Shown here: positions 7,834 to 11,047 of the stretch, piece by piece
Numbering within the stretch: the stretch's first letter is position 1
How the letters are laid out: the number at the start of each line of letters is the position of its first letter
Assembly (NCBI GenBank): GCA_027353565.1
Contig: DAIEHO010000167.1
Location: 1-11,047 of the forward strand
Origin: Propionibacteriaceae bacterium
GTDB lineage: Bacteria; Actinomycetota; Actinomycetes; Propionibacteriales; Propionibacteriaceae
Reading direction: 5' to 3'
DNA length: 11,047 nucleotides
Program-made: the position numbers and the translations under genes
The notes under the pieces: generated by a model
What the model was told of the DNA's origin: nothing
Seen by the model: only the letters and a program-made list of their open reading frames with translations
Database searches by the model: none

Positions 7834-8920
7834 CGCCGTCGGAGCCGCAGCACGCGCCGTCCACGCACTGACGTCGGGACCGCTCGGTGTCGTCCTGGGT
7901 GTCTCCACGGATGCCGGGACACGGGTCGAGGCGGTGGGGGCGGCCGATGCCGCAGGCCGTCCGGTGCTGCCCGGCACGCGCTTCGACGTGGCATCGGTGT
8001 CCAAGGTCGTGGCCACCACGACCTCGATCCACCGACTGGCGTCGCTCGGGCTCCTGCGGCTCGACGAGCCCATCGACCGGTTCGTACCGGGCACCCGCTG
8101 CGCGCCCGGCACAGCGATCTCCACGCTGATGCGTCATCGCGCGGGGCTGTGGGAGTGGCAGCCGCTCTACCTGGCACGGACGCCCGACGGCGACCGAGCC
8201 GACCCGTACGACGCACTCGCGGCGCTGCCCCTGCGCTACCCGCCCGACGACCATCGGGCGTACTCGGACCTCGGCTTCATCCTGCTCGGCCGGATGGTCG
8301 AGAAGATCACGGGCCTGCCGCTGGACCGCGCCGTGGCGCAGCTGGTGACCGTACCGCTCGGGCTCGACGCCACTGGCTACGGGCCCGTGACCGGCGACGT
8401 GGCCGCGAGCGCAGTCGGGGATGGCATCGAGCAGGAGATGATCCGGACGGGAGTCCCGTACCCGGTGCTATACCCCGCCGGCGACGTGGCCTGGCGGCCG
8501 TACGAGCTCGTCGGCGAGGTGAACGACGGCAACTGCCACCGCGCCTTCGCCGGGGTCAGCGGGCACGCCGGGGTCTTCGCGACGGCCGGCGACCTCTTGC
8601 GCCTCGCCCGGTCCCTCGCGGCGGCGGACGACCACGAGGACCTCTGGCGCCCCGATGTCACCAGCCGCATCTTCGCCGAGGGACCCGACGCGGGCCAGGC
8701 GCTCGGCTGGCGGACCATGCCCGTCCAGCTCGACGGGCAGCGTCGCACCATGGTCTGGCACCCGGGGTTCACGGGCTGCGGCGTGGGCCTGGTTCCCGGT
8801 ACGGGCGTGGCGGTCACACTCCTGTCCAATCGTCTGATGTCGCCCGAGCCCCTGCCCACCGCACTGCTGTGGGCCACAGCCCTCGAGGCCCTCGGCCTCG
8901 CCGACGAGGCGGCTCACTGA
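7826..8920 (+). CDS. Serine hydrolase, beta-lactamase/class C esterase fold
   Basis: A 364-residue protein of the penicillin-recognising serine hydrolase group (Pfam Beta-lactamase, PF00144). Three active-site motifs are visible: SxxK as S57-V-S-K60 (in FDVASVSK); the Tyr motif as Y146-S-D148 (AYSDLGFILLG), with Asp instead of the Asn of true beta-lactamases, a variant usual in esterase or amidase-like members; and H312-P-G314 (WHPGFTG) in place of KTG. This pattern argues for an esterase, amidase or transacylase rather than antibiotic resistance. No signal peptide or lipobox is present, so it should act in the cytoplasm, unlike most family members that face cell-wall substrates. ATG 7826 lies in ATGCTTGA, overlapping the TPR-like gene's stop by 8 bp, with GGAGAGG about 10 nt upstream. 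It is the last gene of the operon and a candidate client, effector or accessory enzyme of the Hsp90/TPR pair. Substrate unknown. Confidence 0.9.
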   Translation: MLDAVGAAARAVHALTSGPLGVVLGVSTDAGTRVEAVGAADAAGRPVLPGTRFDVASVSKVVATTTSIHRLASLGLLRLDEPIDRFVPGTRCAPGTAISTLMRHRAGLWEWQPLYLARTPDGDRADPYDALAALPLRYPPDDHRAYSDLGFILLGRMVEKITGLPLDRAVAQLVTVPLGLDATGYGPVTGDVAASAVGDGIEQEMIRTGVPYPVLYPAGDVAWRPYELVGEVNDGNCHRAFAGVSGHAGVFATAGDLLRLARSLAAADDHEDLWRPDVTSRIFAEGPDAGQALGWRTMPVQLDGQRRTMVWHPGFTGCGVGLVPGTGVAVTLLSNRLMSPEPLPTALLWATALEALGLADEAAH

Positions 8921-8948
8921 GGGCTCGGGTGCCACTGAGGGCTCGGGT
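8915..8948 (+). repeat. Tandem 16-bp direct repeat spanning the hydrolase stop codon
   Basis: CACTGAGGGCTCGGGT occurs at 8915-8930 and identically at 8933-8948, an 18-bp period. The first copy includes the last codon (CAC) and stop (TGA) of the serine hydrolase, so the second looks like a small duplication of the gene end. It adjoins the larger repeat cluster to its right. Confidence 0.7.
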
Positions 8949-8959
8949 TCTCCGACCAG

Positions 8960-9124
8960 CGAGCGAGATTGTCCGGGTTGTGGACGGCGGCGCGGCGGGC
9001 CGTCAGCCCGGTTGCGAACCTGCTCGGGTTATCAGGGCCGTGGAGGGTCTCAGAAGCCGAACAACGTCGCGTCCTCGCTCGAGACAGAGTCCAGGAGGCG
9101 TCACAACCCCGACAACGTCGCGCG
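8960..9124. repeat. Intergenic cluster of degenerate 23-bp repeats in both orientations
   Basis: The core resembles CACAACCCNGACAAC followed by GTCGC. Copies: 8960-8982 (minus), 9051-9073 (plus) and 9102-9124 (plus). The first and last agree at 19 of 23 positions, and the two plus copies share ACAACGTCGCG exactly at a 51-bp spacing. A weaker minus copy is at 9011-9033 and contains the near-palindrome AACCTGCTCGGGTT (9017-9030). The rest of 8921-9224 has no convincing gene: open frames crossing it read the repeats as NPDN-type peptides, have no ribosome binding site, and are best explained by the repeats. Likely an actinobacterial intergenic repeat family or a decayed repeat remnant; function unknown. 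Confidence 0.5.
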
Positions 9125-9160
9125 CGCGTACACGTGGCCCCTGGACACGGGTCTGCCATC

Positions 9161-9174
9161 GCGCCCCCGGGCGC
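9161..9174. terminator. Short GC palindrome, possible terminator of the Hsp90 operon
   Basis: GCGCC (9161-9165) and GGCGC (9170-9174) flank a 4-nt CCCG loop, giving a 5-bp all-GC stem 240 nt after the hydrolase stop and 50 nt before the glycerate kinase ATG. The stem is short and no T-run follows. Another small inverted repeat (CGGGC at 8996-9000, GCCCG at 9006-9010) is even weaker. No strong terminator stands out in this gap. Confidence 0.25.
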
Positions 9175-9199
9175 GCCACTCAGCGGACCGCCGAGCCCG

Positions 9200-9205
9200 T
9201 AGTGT
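9200..9205 (+). promoter_or_regulatory. Candidate -10 box of the glycerate kinase gene
   Basis: TAGTGT fits TANNNT and lies 19 nt before the ATG at 9225, just ahead of the ribosome binding site GGGAGGTG (9213-9220). This would give a very short leader. No good -35 hexamer is seen at the right distance, so the call is tentative. Confidence 0.3.
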
Positions 9206-9224
9206 CTGCGCCGGGAGGTGCCGG

Positions 9225-10325
9225 ATGATCGTGGTGTGCGCGCCGGACTCGTACAAGGAGTCCATGACCGCGCCCGAGGCCGCGCAGGCGATGGCTGACG
9301 GGGTGCGCGATGTCGTGCCGGATGCGGTCGTCATCCAGCTGCCGATGTCGGACGGCGGCGAGGGGTTCGTGGCCTCGATCGCCGCGGCGACCGGCGATGC
9401 GTGGGTGGCTGTCGAGGTGCCCGATGCGCTCGGTCGTCCGATCAAGGCCGGGTACGCATGGTCGCAGGCCGCCCACCGGGCTGTGATCGAGATGGCGTCG
9501 GCTGCCGGCCTCGAGGCCATCGCACCTGGTCACCGTGATGTTCGACGATCGTCGACCGTTGGCGTGGGCCGGCTGGTCCACGCAGCTCTCGACGCAGGTG
9601 CCCGCCACCTCGTCATCGGCCTGGGTGGATCGGCGACCAACGACGCCGGTGCGGGCCTGCTGTCGGAGCTCGGCGCCGTGTTCCGAGACCAGGACGGGGA
9701 AGCGCTGACGCCCGTACCGGCTGAGCTGGACCGCTGCTGCGCGATCGACATCAGCCGTCTGGATCCTCGGCTTAAGAGCTGCGTGGTCGAGGCCGCCTGC
9801 GACGTCAGCAACCCGCTGCTCGGACCGACCGGGGCGAGCGCTGTGTACGGGCCGCAGAAGGGCGCGATGCCCGAGGACGTCGCGTACCTCGACGGCGTCC
9901 TCTCCCGCCTCGCCGCGATGGCGCCACCCACGGCGAGGCTGGCCGCCGTGCTTCCCGGGGCCGGCGCCGCGGGTGGTCTCGGCTGGGCGCTGCTCGGTTT
10001 CCTCGGCGCCCGGATGCGGCCCGGCGTCGAGCTCGTCGCGGAGACGATCGGGCTGGAGGCTGCGGTGGCGGTCGCCGACCTGGTGCTGACGGGCGAAGGC
10101 AGCGTCGACGCTCAGACGCTGAGCGGCAAGACGCCGGCCGGCGTGGCGGCCGTCTCGCGGCGCCACGGGGTGAGGGTCGTCGTCCTCGGCGGTCGCGTCC
10201 TGGCCGATGCCGCGGCGCTCGCCGCCGATGTCGACCTCGTCACGATCAACCGGAGGGTCAGCAGCTCGACGAAGCTCTGCACAGTGGCCCCTCGAACCTG
10301 CGGCGGGCGGTCGCAGAGTGGATGA
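9225..10325 (+). CDS. glxK: Glycerate kinase (GlxK/GarK family), C-terminus frameshifted
   Basis: Phosphorylates D-glycerate with ATP, feeding glyoxylate or sugar-acid carbon into glycolysis; cytosolic. Family blocks in order: APDSYKESMTAPEAA at the N-terminus, PMSDGGEGF, GLGGSATNDAGAG, DVSNPLLGPTGASAVYGPQKGA (split by family as DVxNPL and GPQKGA), GAGAAGGLG and LTGEGSVDAQTLSGKTPAGVA. The start is ATG 9225 with GGGAGGTG 5 nt upstream; the frame is open to 9012 but that part is repeat DNA. As read, the protein has 366 residues and ends in an atypical RRVSSSTKLCTVAPRTCGG-type tail. The next frame instead reads QQLDEALHSGPSNLRRAVAEW to a stop at 10340-10342, the expected ending. One missing C around 10250-10251 would restore VTINPEGQQLDEAL. 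The gene is therefore either recently frameshifted or carries a sequencing error. The lost part is the last helix, away from the visible ATP and substrate motifs, so activity may survive. Confidence 0.92.
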   Translation: MIVVCAPDSYKESMTAPEAAQAMADGVRDVVPDAVVIQLPMSDGGEGFVASIAAATGDAWVAVEVPDALGRPIKAGYAWSQAAHRAVIEMASAAGLEAIAPGHRDVRRSSTVGVGRLVHAALDAGARHLVIGLGGSATNDAGAGLLSELGAVFRDQDGEALTPVPAELDRCCAIDISRLDPRLKSCVVEAACDVSNPLLGPTGASAVYGPQKGAMPEDVAYLDGVLSRLAAMAPPTARLAAVLPGAGAAGGLGWALLGFLGARMRPGVELVAETIGLEAAVAVADLVLTGEGSVDAQTLSGKTPAGVAAVSRRHGVRVVVLGGRVLADAAALAADVDLVTINRRVSSSTKLCTVAPRTCGGRSQSG

Positions 10326-10328
10326 GGG

Positions 10329-10790
10329 CTACCGAGCGCTGACGTGGAGCGTGGGCTCCTGAACCTGCACCGGCTCGGGGACGTCGTCCAGGATCGAGGC
10401 TCTCGTCATGTACACGATCACTCCGGCTGCAGAAGCCAGCAGCGCCAGGGGAACGGCCAGGAGGGTGATCGCACCGGCGACGGCGGGCGCGACGAACGCC
10501 GAGGCGACGATGGCCACAGCGGCAGGGAGAGCGTTCCCCAGCGCCAGCCACCACGGGCGGAGCAGGGCGAAGCCGCAGGCCGTGACCACGACGAAGATGA
10601 GGTAGCCGAGGCCCATCATGCCCTGGCCCAGCGCTTGCGTGTGGATGGGCTGCGTGGCCTGTACGAGGGCGGACGCCATGCGCGACCCGTCTCGGACGAG
10701 GGTCGCTGCCCAGATCGCTGCAGCGAGGATCGCGGACGACACCCCGAGGTTGAACCACTTCACGTCACTGACTGTGACCCTGTGGTCCAC
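10329..10790 (-). CDS. Small four-helix membrane protein of unknown function
   Basis: Up to 153 residues with four hydrophobic segments at about 16-32, 58-77, 81-101 and 103-128, short loops, and a hydrophilic acidic C-terminal tail (DDVPEPVQVQEP). No family motif is recognised. The first in-frame start is GTG 10790, with only a poor ribosome site. A second GTG at 10763 (codon 10) gives a more typical N-terminus (VKWFNLGVSSAILAA) and forms a 4-bp GTGA overlap with the stop of an upstream minus-strand frame, so it is a serious alternative. The gene converges with glycerate kinase: the stop codons are 3 bp apart as read, while the restored kinase frame would overlap this gene by 14 bp. Helical content and length are seen; the role is unknown. 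Confidence 0.75.
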   Translation of the reverse strand: MDHRVTVSDVKWFNLGVSSAILAAAIWAATLVRDGSRMASALVQATQPIHTQALGQGMMGLGYLIFVVVTACGFALLRPWWLALGNALPAAVAIVASAFVAPAVAGAITLLAVPLALLASAAGVIVYMTRASILDDVPEPVQVQEPTLHVSAR

Positions 10791-10825
10791 TCCACGTTCG
10801 GCCAGGCGAAAGCTCTCTCATCAGG

Positions 10826-10845
10826 CATGCGACCCCCGCCGGGGG
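10826..10845 (-). promoter_or_regulatory. Start region of a 22-codon leader frame with self-paired ribosome site
   Basis: On the minus strand an ATG at 10828 is preceded by GGCGGGGG, a G-rich ribosome-site-like run 4-5 nt upstream. CCCCC (10833-10837) can pair with GGGGG (10841-10845) around a 3-nt loop, covering that run. The frame encodes 22 residues (MPDERAFAWPNVEWTTGSQS and two more) and stops at 10760, overlapping the GTG at 10763 of the membrane protein as GTGA. This could be a translationally coupled leader peptide, but a chance arrangement is quite possible. Confidence 0.25.
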
Positions 10846-10882
10846 CTCCGAGACCGCGGTCGTACGAGGCGTTCGCCCGGCC

Positions 10883-10939
10883 CGGACCGTGGTCCGACGG
10901 CATGTCCGTGGCGACCGGTACGGTCCGGAGCATGTCGTC
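10883..10939. repeat. Palindrome and imperfect direct repeat upstream of the membrane protein gene
   Basis: CGGACC (10883-10888) and GGTCCG (10891-10896) form a 14-bp palindrome with a 2-bp centre. GGTCCG followed closely by GCATGTC occurs at 10891-10907 and again, with two bases deleted, at 10923-10937. It may be a regulator site in the divergent upstream region of the membrane protein and a possible rightward gene. The symmetry is seen; a function is guessed. Confidence 0.35.
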
Positions 10940-11047
10940 ACGCACGCGGTCCGGGCTAGGGTCGCTCGGCGACCGCGTACGACGACCGGCGACGTCGTTC
11001 TGCATCGTCGACGGCACTTCACCGGGGCTCGTCATGGAGTGGCTGCG
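10902..11047 (+). CDS. Possible N-terminal part of a rightward gene, runs off right edge
   Basis: A plus-strand frame is open from ATG 10902 to the window end (48 complete codons), with further in-frame ATGs at 10932 and 11034. Its later part reads ATSFCIVDGTSPGLVMEWLR, which looks protein-like but matches no family I recognise. GGAG before 10932 is too close to be a good ribosome site, while GGGG about 8 nt before 11034 is only fair. TAGGGT at 10957-10962 could be a -10 box for the 11034 start. Third-position GC is about 80%, lower than in the firm genes nearby, and a minus-strand frame covers the same bases with similar statistics. Treat as unresolved edge sequence. Confidence 0.2.
   Translation, partial: MSVATGTVRSMSSRTRSGLGSLGDRVRRPATSFCIVDGTSPGLVMEWL

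Noticed and set aside
5080..8124. A 1014-codon open frame on the minus strand opposite the TPR-like and hydrolase genes
   Set aside because: It is His/Arg/Gln/Val-rich without domains, mirrors the codon bias of the plus-strand genes, and the plus-strand products have clear family motifs.
7826..8920. Serine hydrolase as an antibiotic-resistance beta-lactamase
   Set aside because: YSD replaces YxN, HPG replaces KTG, and there is no signal peptide. The pattern fits esterase or amidase-like members, not AmpC.
8915..9124. A CRISPR array
   Set aside because: Repeats are degenerate, in mixed orientation and unevenly spaced, and no cas gene is present.
8914..9159. Open frames across the intergenic repeats as a small gene
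   Set aside because: No ribosome site, both strands are open, and the predicted peptides simply repeat the NPDN-like motif produced by the DNA repeats.
10760..11035. A 91-codon minus-strand open frame upstream of the membrane protein
   Set aside because: No ribosome site before its first ATG, low-complexity composition and lower third-position GC than firm genes. Only its last 22 codons are mentioned, as a possible leader.

Overview
The window is very GC-rich DNA with near-saturated G/C at third codon positions, GTG as well as ATG starts, purine-rich ribosome binding sites and T-less hairpin terminators. This points to a high-GC Gram-positive (Actinomycetota). Genus cannot be settled from this sequence alone. 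No rRNA, tRNA, CRISPR array, transposase or phage gene is visible.

Layout. Left edge (minus strand): the first 64 codons of an unidentified protein with a Pro/Thr/Asp-rich N-terminus (1-192). Next comes a sugar-import unit: a GPH-type (MelB/UidB-like) cation symporter on the minus strand (342-1865) with a hairpin terminator (298-329), transcribed divergently from a LacI-family regulator (2066-3064). Their shared 200-bp promoter region carries phased GTTGCC half-sites and a LacI-operator-like element over the likely transporter promoter.

Centre (3132-8920): a tight three-gene operon of a divergent full-length Hsp90 homologue, a roughly 960-residue helical/TPR-like protein and a serine hydrolase of the beta-lactamase/class C esterase fold. 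The genes overlap by exactly 8 bp at both junctions, so they are almost certainly co-translated. A -10 box 10 nt before the first ATG suggests a leaderless transcript. An Hsp90 ATPase, a TPR-like scaffold and a hydrolase resemble a chaperone machine with a dedicated partner and a possible effector or client. I know of no described function for this combination, and it is the best candidate here for an undescribed system.

Right part: a 304-bp intergenic region full of short direct and inverted repeats, then a glycerate kinase (9225 onward) whose last roughly 25 codons are displaced by an apparent 1-nt deletion near 10250. A convergent four-helix membrane protein (minus strand, 10329-10790) follows, then an unresolved edge segment that may hold the start of a rightward gene.
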